64,000 nucleotides of DNA from the NCBI RefSeq assembly GCF_900100005.1, contig NZ_FNEB01000009.1, forward strand, positions 109,668-173,667, written 5' to 3'. Of this stretch, positions 26,193-33,639 are shown piece after piece. Position 1 is the first letter of the stretch, and each line of letters starts with the position of its first letter. This DNA comes from Lutimaribacter saemankumensis. Its GTDB lineage: Bacteria > Pseudomonadota > Alphaproteobacteria > Rhodobacterales > Rhodobacteraceae. The position numbers and the translations under genes are program-made. A model generated the notes under the pieces. It saw only the letters and a list, made by a program, of their open reading frames with translations. It did not search any database and had not been told where the DNA came from.

Positions 26193-27262
26193 CATCCCGC
26201 ACCGCCAGCGCCGAGGACAATCTGGGAACCACGGCCGTTCGGCCGGGGTTCGGGTTTGACGAGGCGGCGCTGGCACGCTGGATGCAGCAAAACCTGGAGG
26301 GCTTTGCCGGACCGATGCAGGTGCGGCAGTTCAAGGGCGGGCAATCGAACCCGACCTTCCAGGTGAAGACCCCCGCGCGCAGCTATGTGCTGCGGCGCAA
26401 ACCGCCCGGCCCGCTTGCGCGCGGCGCGCACGCGGTCGACCGTGAGGCACGGGTCATCGCGGCGCTTGGCAAGGTGGGTTTTCCTGTTGCGCGGCTGCTG
26501 GGGTTTTGTGGCGACCCGGACGTGATCGGCAGCGAATTCTTCGTCATGGAGATGGTCGAGGGCCGGATTTTCTGGGACGCGCGGTTCCCCGAAGTGCCGC
26601 AGGCCGAGAGGCCGGCCTATTTTTCGGCCATGAACGCAACGCTTGCGCGGTTGCACGCGATCGACCCGGCAGACGTGGGCCTGTCCGACTACGGGCGGCC
26701 GGGCAACTATTTTCAGCGCCAGATAGGCCTGTGGACGAAATCCTACCTTGCCGACACGGATGCGGGACGAAACCCTGGTATGGACAGGCTGATCGCGTGG
26801 CTGCCCGATGCGATCCCCGACAGCGATGAAACGGCCATCATCCACGGCGATTTCCGATGCGATAACCTGATCTTCCATCCGGTCGAGCCGCGGATCATCG
26901 CGGTTCTGGATTGGGAATTGTCCACGCTGGGCCATCCGCTGGCGGATTTCGCCTATCACGCGATGATGTACCGGATGCCCCCGGACATCGTGGCGGGGCT
27001 GGGCGGCACTGATCCCGTGCCGCTGAACATCCCGGCCGAACGGGCCTATGTCGCCGAATACTGCGCCAATACCGGACGCGACGGAATCGAAGGCTACGAT
27101 TTCTATATCGCGTTCAATTTCTTTCGCATGGCGGCGATCTTTCATGGCATCAAGGGCCGGGTCATCCGGGGGCAGGCGGTTTCGGCCCATTCAGAGGCAC
27201 GCGCCGCGCAGTTCGAACGGCTTGTGCGGTTGGCGGAACAGGCGGCGGAGGAATGCGTATGA
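26189..27262 (+). CDS. APH/ACAD10-11-type phosphotransferase
   Basis: GTG at 26189 overlaps the dehydrogenase stop by 4 bases. The 357-residue protein has a protein-kinase-like fold of the aminoglycoside phosphotransferase family: 'FKGGQSNPTF' (nucleotide loop), 'YVLRRKPPG' (ATP-binding Lys), the catalytic loop 'IIHGDFRCDNLIFHP' and the metal-binding 'VLDWELSTLGHPLADF'. Proteins of this subgroup phosphorylate the hydroxyl of 4-hydroxyacyl-CoA (the human ACAD10/11 kinase domain, bacterial LvaA). Coupling to an acyl-CoA dehydrogenase is exactly the arrangement seen there, so a hydroxyacyl-CoA kinase role is the best guess. Confidence 0.85.
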   Translation: MTSRTASAEDNLGTTAVRPGFGFDEAALARWMQQNLEGFAGPMQVRQFKGGQSNPTFQVKTPARSYVLRRKPPGPLARGAHAVDREARVIAALGKVGFPVARLLGFCGDPDVIGSEFFVMEMVEGRIFWDARFPEVPQAERPAYFSAMNATLARLHAIDPADVGLSDYGRPGNYFQRQIGLWTKSYLADTDAGRNPGMDRLIAWLPDAIPDSDETAIIHGDFRCDNLIFHPVEPRIIAVLDWELSTLGHPLADFAYHAMMYRMPPDIVAGLGGTDPVPLNIPAERAYVAEYCANTGRDGIEGYDFYIAFNFFRMAAIFHGIKGRVIRGQAVSAHSEARAAQFERLVRLAEQAAEECV

Positions 27263-28044
27263 GCGACACAGTCATACTTGAGATCGACCAAGGAATTGCG
27301 CGCATCACGCTGAACCGGCCGGATCGGGGCAACGCGTTGAACCAGGAGATGGCGGACGCGCTTTTGGCGGTTGCCTTGCGCTGCGCCAATGACGATGCCG
27401 TGCGTTGCGTGATCCTGTCCGGGCGTGGCCGCATGTTCTGTGTCGGTGGGGACGTGGGGGATTTCGCATCGAACAGCACGGCGATTGCCGGGTTCCTGTC
27501 GGGCCTTGCAGGCACGTTGCACCAGGCGCTGGCGCAGTTCGCCTCGATGCGCAAGCCTCTGATTACACAGGTGAATGGGCCGGCCGCGGGGGCGGGGATG
27601 AGCATGGCGATCTCGGGCGATATCGCGCTGGCGTCGGATGCCGCGCATTTCACCGCGGCCTATGGAGGCATCGGGCTGACGCCGGATGGTGGCATGACCT
27701 GGATGTTGCCGCGGCTTGTGGGGATGCGCCAGGCGCAGGATTTGATCCTGACAAACCGCCGCGTCGATGCGGCTGAGGCCGCCCGGATCGGCTTGATCAC
27801 CCGCGCCCTGCCGCAGGACAAGCTGGACGGGGAGGCGGCCCAATTGGCCGAACGGCTGGCTGCGGGGGCCGTCGCCTCGATGGGCAATGCCCGCCGGTTG
27901 CTGCATGACAGTTTTTCGTCCGGCTATTCCAGCCAGATGGATCGCGAGCTGCGGGCAATCTCGGAAGCGGGCGAAGGATCTGAAGGCCGTGAGGGGATTT
28001 CCGCCTTTCTTGAGAAACGAAAGCCGGATTTCCAGGCGGGCTGA
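27259..28044 (+). CDS. Enoyl-CoA hydratase/isomerase family, PaaG-like
   Basis: ATG at 27259 overlaps the kinase stop (ATGA). The 261-residue crotonase-fold protein has 'FCVGGDVGDF' and 'NGPAAGAGMSMAISGDIALA' for the oxyanion hole. Both hydratase Glu residues are missing: 'GAGMSMA' replaces 'GGGCELA', and 'AAYGGIGLTPDGG' replaces the PEI segment. PaaG-type isomerases lack them too and use the Asp in 'PDGG'. It therefore looks like a double-bond isomerase rather than a hydratase. It is the last gene of the cluster, 3 bases from a convergent permease gene. Confidence 0.85.
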   Translation: MSDTVILEIDQGIARITLNRPDRGNALNQEMADALLAVALRCANDDAVRCVILSGRGRMFCVGGDVGDFASNSTAIAGFLSGLAGTLHQALAQFASMRKPLITQVNGPAAGAGMSMAISGDIALASDAAHFTAAYGGIGLTPDGGMTWMLPRLVGMRQAQDLILTNRRVDAAEAARIGLITRALPQDKLDGEAAQLAERLAAGAVASMGNARRLLHDSFSSGYSSQMDRELRAISEAGEGSEGREGISAFLEKRKPDFQAG

Positions 28045-28047
28045 TGC

Positions 28048-28941
28048 TCAGGCCGGAAGAGGGCGCCTCCGGCGCACGCTGATCAACAAACCGACGGTCA
28101 GCAGGACCAGGGCAAGTATGCTCAGTAGGCTGAGGCTTTCGCCAAGGATCAGGGCACCCAGCAGGCCACCACCCCCCGGCACGGCGGCCAGGATGGAAGA
28201 GGTGTTGCCATTGCCGATCGTGCGCGAGGCATGCGCGATCAGCAAGAGCCCGACAAGGTTCGGAACGAACCCCTGGTAGACGGCCTGCAACAAGAGCGGC
28301 TGCAGCGGGGCATCGGCCAGGCCCGAAGGCAACCACAAGGCCCAAACCGGCAGGTACAGCACGGCGTTGACCACCGTTCCGCAAAAAATGATCTGGATCG
28401 AACTGATCTTCCAGTGTTCGGACAGGATAACGTAGGACGAAAAGAACAGCGCGCCGATAAAGAAAAGCAGATCACCCTTCCAGGCGTCCGGGCTGGTGGT
28501 CGCAGTGCCGTCCCACGCAAGGACGACCGCTGAGACCAGGATCAGCGCGGCACCGAAAAGCTGCCTTGCGCCGGGCACGGCGCGAAACAGGATCAGGCCG
28601 AACACCATGCTGACCAGTGGCAGGACCCCGTTCATGAAGATCCCGCCATGCGCGGCAGGCGCATAGAGAAACCCCGAGAAAACGCAAAGGATATAGATTG
28701 GGCCAAGTATGAATGACACCACCGCGACCTGGATCAGGCGCAGCCCCCGCCAGGCCTTGTAATAAAGGCACAAAGGCAGGGCCACCAGCGATGCGAGGCC
28801 GTATCGCAGGGCGGTCAGGTCATAGATCGTAAGTCCGCTGTCGCTGGCGACGCGGCTGACGATCAGCCAGAATGACCACACGAAAACGATGCTCCACGCG
28901 GCCGCGTATCCGGTGAGTTGCGAAGGAGAGCCTGTGGTCAT
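28048..28941 (-). CDS. EamA/DMT-family permease
   Basis: The 297-residue protein has ten hydrophobic segments in two repeats, with features of drug/metabolite transporters ('ALRYGLASLVALPLCL', 'GGGGLLGALILGESLSLLSI') and a basic C-terminal tail (SVRRRRPLPA). It should export a small metabolite across the inner membrane. It is convergent with the catabolic cluster, and its upstream neighbour on the same strand is separated by a terminator. The substrate is unknown. Confidence 0.88.
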   Translation of the reverse strand: MTTGSPSQLTGYAAAWSIVFVWSFWLIVSRVASDSGLTIYDLTALRYGLASLVALPLCLYYKAWRGLRLIQVAVVSFILGPIYILCVFSGFLYAPAAHGGIFMNGVLPLVSMVFGLILFRAVPGARQLFGAALILVSAVVLAWDGTATTSPDAWKGDLLFFIGALFFSSYVILSEHWKISSIQIIFCGTVVNAVLYLPVWALWLPSGLADAPLQPLLLQAVYQGFVPNLVGLLLIAHASRTIGNGNTSSILAAVPGGGGLLGALILGESLSLLSILALVLLTVGLLISVRRRRPLPA

Positions 28942-29057
28942 CTGAGCTGTGCCATGCCCTGGTTAAAAAGGTCTGCAGGCCAGCAGTAGGTTTTGCGCAG
29001 GACCGGCACAAGGGCAATCGGCGCGGTTCGTGGGGGATTGCGGAATGGCTTGTCGTG

Positions 29058-29089
29058 ACAAAGAAAAAGGGCGGGCAAACAGCCCGCCC
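29058..29089 (-). terminator. Intrinsic terminator of VPLPA-CTERM gene
   Basis: A perfect 8-base stem GGGCGGGC/GCCCGCCC (29069-29076 and 29082-29089) with a 5-base loop is followed on the minus strand by TTTTTCTTTG (29068-29059). It lies 27 bases downstream of the stop of the leftward gene at 29116. Confidence 0.8.
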
Positions 29090-29115
29090 GATTTCGATGG
29101 TTTCGATGTCTGGTA

Positions 29116-29661
29116 TCAGGCCATTTTCGCCTTGCGACGACGAAGCCATGCCATTCCGGCGATACCGGTCAGAAGCAGAGGTGCCCCGGCCGGCAGCGGA
29201 ATGGCCCCCGTTGCGAACGACACGTCAAAAACGGCGGTGCCCGATCCCTGGCTGGCGAAGTTGAAGCTCATCGACGATGCCGTGAAGCTGCTCGATGTGA
29301 CGCCCAGGGAGCTGGACCCCGCGTTGTAAGCCAACCCGGAAATTGCCGGCCCGGACAGAAGGCTCATGACGAAACCATTGAACGCGCCGGCCTGGAAACC
29401 CGCTTGGTTGCTATGGCCGACGATCACCTGCGATCCCGACACGTCGATGCTGACCGGCGCAAACCCTGAGCAACCCGCAGGATACTCGACCCCGGCCCCG
29501 ACGACCTGGCTGCCGCTTGCACAATACAGCGTGCTGGTGTTGGGAAAGTAGAAGTTCACGTCGACAGTGGCGCCGTCCAACGTTGCCGCGTGCAGTTGCC
29601 CTGCTGCGGAAAGCGAAATTGTGGCGGCAAAGACGGCTGTAAGCAGTTTGAAAAGTCTCAT
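29116..29661 (-). CDS. VPLPA-CTERM sorting-signal protein
   Basis: The 181-residue protein has an N-terminal signal peptide (MRLFKLLTAVFAATISL, cleavage after 'LHA') and a Ser/Gly-rich beta-type middle with a CxC-spaced pair (LYCAS, AGCSGF). It ends in a sorting tail: 'IPLPAGAPLLLTGIAG', a hydrophobic span and 'RRRKAKMA'. This is the VPLPA variant of PEP-CTERM, processed by an exosortase after export. A perfect AGGAGG ribosome site lies at 29676-29671. Two palindromes lie just upstream. The protein's role is unknown; such proteins are often surface or biofilm components. Confidence 0.88.
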   Translation of the reverse strand: MRLFKLLTAVFAATISLSAAGQLHAATLDGATVDVNFYFPNTSTLYCASGSQVVGAGVEYPAGCSGFAPVSIDVSGSQVIVGHSNQAGFQAGAFNGFVMSLLSGPAISGLAYNAGSSSLGVTSSSFTASSMSFNFASQGSGTAVFDVSFATGAIPLPAGAPLLLTGIAGMAWLRRRKAKMA

Positions 29662-29687
29662 AGATAATAACCTCCTAAATACTATTT

Positions 29688-29701
29688 CGGGAAATTTCCC
29701 G
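29688..29701. promoter_or_regulatory. Perfect 14-base palindrome upstream of VPLPA gene
   Basis: CGGGAAATTTCCCG is an exact 14-base palindrome, 27-40 bases before the start codon at 29661. That position would overlap the transcription start or -10 region, so it looks like a repressor operator. Confidence 0.5.
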
Positions 29702-29711
29702 CATTGATACT

Positions 29712-29744
29712 ATCACAGGTTAGGTGATCTGCCAAACCTGTGAT
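29712..29744. promoter_or_regulatory. 10-base inverted repeat upstream of VPLPA gene
   Basis: ATCACAGGTT (29712-29721) and AACCTGTGAT (29735-29744) form a perfect inverted repeat with 13 bases between. The arms contain TCACA/TGTGA-like half-sites reminiscent of CRP/FNR-type dimer sites, but the spacing is wider than for those regulators, so the binder is unknown. It could serve the leftward gene at 29661 or, less likely, the rightward response regulator gene. Confidence 0.45.
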
Positions 29745-30012
29745 TGTATGATCGGCGAAAAAGACTCCGTCTTGGGCGGCCGCGACATGCCTGCCTGGCT
29801 TAACCTATCGCCCGCATTTGCCCCCATTTTTTCACCGCTTGGGGTGGTATGCGTTTCCGGCGGCTCCCCTTGTGCGGGACCGTTCGCCAAAAGCGAGTAA
29901 TTTGCCCTAAATTGCCATATTGTTGCCCCAGTTGAATCTCATACCTGAACGAAAGAAAAAACGGCCGCATTTTCTGGAGTTGTGCGGACCGGCAAGGTTT
30001 GAGGCGCAAAAC

Positions 30013-30990
30013 ATGAAGATCCTGGTAGTCGACGACGATCCACTGTTCCTTGAGCTGGCCGCGAGCCTGCTGAACTCGCTTGGCTACAACAGGCTGCATT
30101 TCGCCAAGAGCGCGGACGACGCGCTTTCCCAGATCGAGCAGGCGGCGACGCCCTTCGACTGTTTCCTTCTCGACATCCAGATGCCGGGGATGGACGGGAT
30201 CGAACTGTGCGCCTGCATTCGTGACATCGAAACCTATCGGCATACGCCCATCGTGATGCTGACGGCGATGACCGAAAAGCACTATGTCGACGGTGCTTTC
30301 CAGGCCGGCGCCAGCGACTACATCACCAAGCCGATCGAGAGGATCGAGGTAAAGGCGCGGATGCGCAACGTCGAGGCGCTGCTTGCCGAACGCAGTCACA
30401 CCGGGCTGGTGTCTCAGCAACTCAAGAATGCCGAGATCGATTTCGGCAAGTCAGTCCGTTTTGAAGATCCTGTCCTGCTGCATGACGCGGCATGGGTTCT
30501 GCCGTTTTCGAGCCTTGAGAATTATGTCCTTCGGCTGGGCAATATGCGGCTGTTCAACACCGTCGCATACGGGTTTCACATCGAAAACGCCCACGAAATC
30601 CACGCGCGTGCCTCGGGTCTGGAATTCATCGACATGCTGACGGACGTCTCGCGCGCGATCCGCGATGCTCTGAGCGCGTTTCCAAGTTTCCTGTCCTATG
30701 CCGGTTATGGAGACTTTTGCGCGCTCGTTCCGAAACTGGCGCATTTCGACCGATCCTTTGCACAATTGCAGATCAATGACGCGCTTCAACTGACCGCAGA
30801 CATGAGCGGCGAACAAAGCTGGCCCGTGCCCAAGGTCAAACTGGGCGCTGCGCAGTCTTGCAAGCTTTTGTCGTTCAAGGATCCGACCGACATGCTCTAT
30901 GGTGCGATCAAGAAGGCGCGCCGTGGCGGAGAGCGTGAGTTCGAAGGATTCACGCGCTGGCAGATGGGTGTTTCCGATGAAAACCGCTGA
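30013..30990 (+). CDS. Response regulator with degenerate GGDEF-like output domain
   Basis: ATG at 30013 is the natural start, since the receiver begins directly after it (MKILVVDDDP). Receiver residues are complete: the acidic pair in 'VVDDDP', phosphoacceptor Asp in 'LLDIQMPGMDG', Thr in 'MLTAMTEK' and Lys in 'YITKPIE'. Residues about 140-325 form a second domain ('LRLGNMRLFNTVAYGFHIEN', 'FLSYAGYGDFCALVPKLA', 'DMLYGAIKKARRGG'). Its order resembles a GGDEF domain in which the catalytic motif has become 'AGYGDF', so it should not make c-di-GMP. It may be a protein-interaction or sensory output. Its end overlaps the HPt gene by 14 bases. Confidence 0.8.
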   Translation: MKILVVDDDPLFLELAASLLNSLGYNRLHFAKSADDALSQIEQAATPFDCFLLDIQMPGMDGIELCACIRDIETYRHTPIVMLTAMTEKHYVDGAFQAGASDYITKPIERIEVKARMRNVEALLAERSHTGLVSQQLKNAEIDFGKSVRFEDPVLLHDAAWVLPFSSLENYVLRLGNMRLFNTVAYGFHIENAHEIHARASGLEFIDMLTDVSRAIRDALSAFPSFLSYAGYGDFCALVPKLAHFDRSFAQLQINDALQLTADMSGEQSWPVPKVKLGAAQSCKLLSFKDPTDMLYGAIKKARRGGEREFEGFTRWQMGVSDENR

Positions 30991-31339
30991 GGCGCGTGAT
31001 ACGTCCGGGCAGCTTGAGCAGGCGATAGAGGGATTGCGCCAAAAATTCCTGCGCGAACTCGATGAACGCATCTTTGCGTTCGAAGACGCGATGGCGCAGA
31101 TACGAAATGGCAGCAACACGCAGCACGCATTGCGCCATATTCACGCCATGGCACACAAGCAGGCCGGCATCGCGCCATCGCTTGGATTTGCGCAGATCGG
31201 CGAGATTTCCCGCGACCTGGAAGGAAAAATCGAAAAAACCCTTTCGGACCCGGACTGCGCGGAAAAACATCAGGCTTGGCATAAGTCCTTGGAATTGTTG
31301 CTGGACGAGATGGAGCAGCAATTGCCTGACCTGGCCTAG
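30977..31339 (+). CDS. HPt-type phosphotransfer protein
   Basis: ATG at 30977 lies inside the end of the response regulator gene. The 120-residue protein is all-helical, with 'ALRHIHAMAHKQAGIAPSLG' around the likely phosphoaccepting His (in AHKQAG), and then 'GFAQIGEISRDLE', the usual HPt order. The conserved Lys after the His is replaced (HKQAG for HxLKG), which is unusual. It could carry phosphate between the neighbouring kinases and receivers. Confidence 0.78.
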   Translation: MKTAEARDTSGQLEQAIEGLRQKFLRELDERIFAFEDAMAQIRNGSNTQHALRHIHAMAHKQAGIAPSLGFAQIGEISRDLEGKIEKTLSDPDCAEKHQAWHKSLELLLDEMEQQLPDLA

Positions 31340-31451
31340 TTGCCAAATAGCCCCACGAAAATCGGCAGTCGGACACTCTTTGGTTGAAACTTGCCGGCAA
31401 GGGTGGAACACTGCCTGAAAAACAAGGCAACAAACGCAAACGAGCACTTTC

Positions 31452-33482
31452 ATGAAGACTTTTGTCTTGCGGCGGTGGTTTGCCATCGCGCTGAGTGTCG
31501 TTGTATCGGTTTCAGGTCTTTTTCTCGGCCTCTATCTCCAGCACCGCATGGTTCAGATCCATCGCGGGCTTCAGGCGGATGTAGCACGGGAACAGGCCTA
31601 CGATGTTGCCAGCGAAATTCGACGCACATTGTCGTTTCACAAGATGTTGGCGGACTCGATCGCAAGTGCGGTCATGGCGGATCCGCAACTGGATCAGGGC
31701 AAGTTCGAAACCCTTGCGGCACCTTTCTTCAAGACCAATCCGGGTATCCTGAACATAGGTCTGGCCAAGGGCAGCACGATCAGGTTCGTCTTTCCTTTCG
31801 AGGAAAACAAAGGCGTTTTGGGGCTCGACTATCTTCGGACGCCATCCCAGGCCGGATCGTTCATCCGCGTGCGCGAAACGCGCCGGCCCGACTTTTCGGG
31901 GCCGGTTTACCTGGTGCAGGGGGGGCGCGGCTATATTCAGCGCGTACCTATCTATTTGCCGAACCCGTCGGGCAACGATGAGTTCTGGGGCATCGTTTCG
32001 GTCGTCACCGACGAAGAGGAACTGGTGCGCCTCACGGCGGAAAACCTGCAGCAGGACAAGGTCGCACTTGTCCAGGCCAGGGTTCCCGGCACTCCACGGG
32101 TTCGCGACTTGTGGGGTGATCCGTCCGTTCTGGAAAACGATCCGGTCACACAAACGATCAGGTTCGGTGGGGCGGAGTGGCTGCTTTCGGTGGCCCCGGC
32201 CAACGGTTGGTCGAACAGCACGTTCGCATCCCGCATGACCGTTGCGATCACGCTTGTCGCTACGGCTCTTTTGTTGGTTTTCGTCCTTTGGGCGCGGCAT
32301 TTGATCCTGACGAAGAAACGGTCGTGGGAACAGCTTGCCGAAGCGATCGAAGTGATCGACGACGGATTTGCCCTGTACGATTCCGATGACAGGCTGGTTA
32401 CGTTCAACTCTCGCTACAAATCGTATTACGGCGCCTCGTCCGATTTCATCCGGGCGGGAAAGACATTCGAGGAAATCCTGCGCGGCGGTGTCGCGAACGG
32501 GCAGTACCAGGTGCCCGAGGGCCGTGAAGAGCAATGGATCGCGGAACGTCTGGCAAAACACCGCAACCCGGAAGGGCCGGTCGAGCAATTGCTGGATGAC
32601 GGCCGCTGGCTAAAGGTGTCCGAGGCCAAGATGCCCGATGGCAGCACCGTGGGATTTCGTGTTGACGTTACCGAACTGAAGCGGGCCCAGCAGGCGGCTG
32701 AACAGGCGAACAAGGCGAAAAGCGAATTTCTCAACACCGTCAGCCACGAAATACGGACGCCGTTGTCGGCGATCATCGGATTTTCGTCGATGGTGCAGAA
32801 CATAAAGGTGATGCCGGAATACGAAACGCTGGCCGCCGCTTTGAATGACAAGAAATCAACCGTTGCAGAACGCGTGGACGCGCTTGCCGCGCTAGAGGTT
32901 CTGATCCAGCGGCTATCGCGCCGGATCGACGCCAACGGCAAGCACCTTTTGAATGTCATCAACGACATATTGTACTGGAGCCGGCCGGAAGGCTCGGATG
33001 ATCAGACCCAGTACCGGCCCGTCGCGGTGGACAAGATCGTGCAAAGCGTGGCTGACCAGCTTTCGGTGATTGCAGACGAAAAGGGAATCGATCTCGTGCT
33101 GGACACGAGTGCTGCAAACGTGATGGGCGACGATGTTCGCCTCAAGCAGCTTGTTCTCAACCTGGTCGGCAATGCCTTGAAATTCACCGAGCAGGGGGTG
33201 GTCCGCCTGGCCGTGGAAACCCGGGGCGACGTCATCGCAATCGAAGTGAGCGATACTGGGTGTGGCATCCCAGACGACTGTTTTGAAAAGATATTCCAGT
33301 CATTCACGCAGCTCGACAGCGGGCTGACGCGGCGCTATGGCGGGTCGGGTCTGGGGCTGACGATCTCGCGTGATATTGCACAGAAGCATGGCGGAACAGT
33401 CACTGTTTCAAGCGAATTGGGCGTTGGCAGCACGTTCCTTGTCACCTTGCCTGCGCACAAGGATCACGCGCTGGCAGCATGA
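31452..33482 (+). CDS. Membrane sensor histidine kinase (CHASE-like, PAS, HisKA, HATPase)
   Basis: The 676-residue kinase has a first membrane span at about residues 8-28. A periplasmic region of about 230 residues follows, with CHASE-like wording ('SIASAVMADPQLDQGKFETL', 'ILNIGLAKGSTIRFVFPFEE'), then a second span near 260-283 and a PAS domain ('IEVIDDGFALYDSDDRLVTF'). The HisKA H-box is 'NTVSHEIRTPLSAIIGFS', and the HATPase has 'NLVGNALKFTEQG', 'DTGCGIP' and 'GGSGLGLTIS'. About 45 residues separate the H-box helix from 'GKHLLNVINDIL', roughly 20 more than usual. There is no receiver, so transfer probably goes to the neighbouring receiver proteins. Confidence 0.92.
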   Translation: MKTFVLRRWFAIALSVVVSVSGLFLGLYLQHRMVQIHRGLQADVAREQAYDVASEIRRTLSFHKMLADSIASAVMADPQLDQGKFETLAAPFFKTNPGILNIGLAKGSTIRFVFPFEENKGVLGLDYLRTPSQAGSFIRVRETRRPDFSGPVYLVQGGRGYIQRVPIYLPNPSGNDEFWGIVSVVTDEEELVRLTAENLQQDKVALVQARVPGTPRVRDLWGDPSVLENDPVTQTIRFGGAEWLLSVAPANGWSNSTFASRMTVAITLVATALLLVFVLWARHLILTKKRSWEQLAEAIEVIDDGFALYDSDDRLVTFNSRYKSYYGASSDFIRAGKTFEEILRGGVANGQYQVPEGREEQWIAERLAKHRNPEGPVEQLLDDGRWLKVSEAKMPDGSTVGFRVDVTELKRAQQAAEQANKAKSEFLNTVSHEIRTPLSAIIGFSSMVQNIKVMPEYETLAAALNDKKSTVAERVDALAALEVLIQRLSRRIDANGKHLLNVINDILYWSRPEGSDDQTQYRPVAVDKIVQSVADQLSVIADEKGIDLVLDTSAANVMGDDVRLKQLVLNLVGNALKFTEQGVVRLAVETRGDVIAIEVSDTGCGIPDDCFEKIFQSFTQLDSGLTRRYGGSGLGLTISRDIAQKHGGTVTVSSELGVGSTFLVTLPAHKDHALAA

Positions 33483-33639
33483 TCGGCCTCGCGGTTTGAA
33501 ACCTCGGCGTAGACATGCAATCACCGTAGATCATATTGTTTACAAGATTGAGCCCTTTATTGGACCGATTTTTTTGTCAATTTCCTAGCGTAAGCAAACA
33601 GGCCGGCGTAAATGGCCTTACTGAAGAGCAGGTTAGGAT

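Noticed and set aside
29920..30012. N-terminal extension of the response regulator
   Set aside because: Receiver domains begin within a few residues of the start, and ATG 30013 gives MKILVVDDDP directly.
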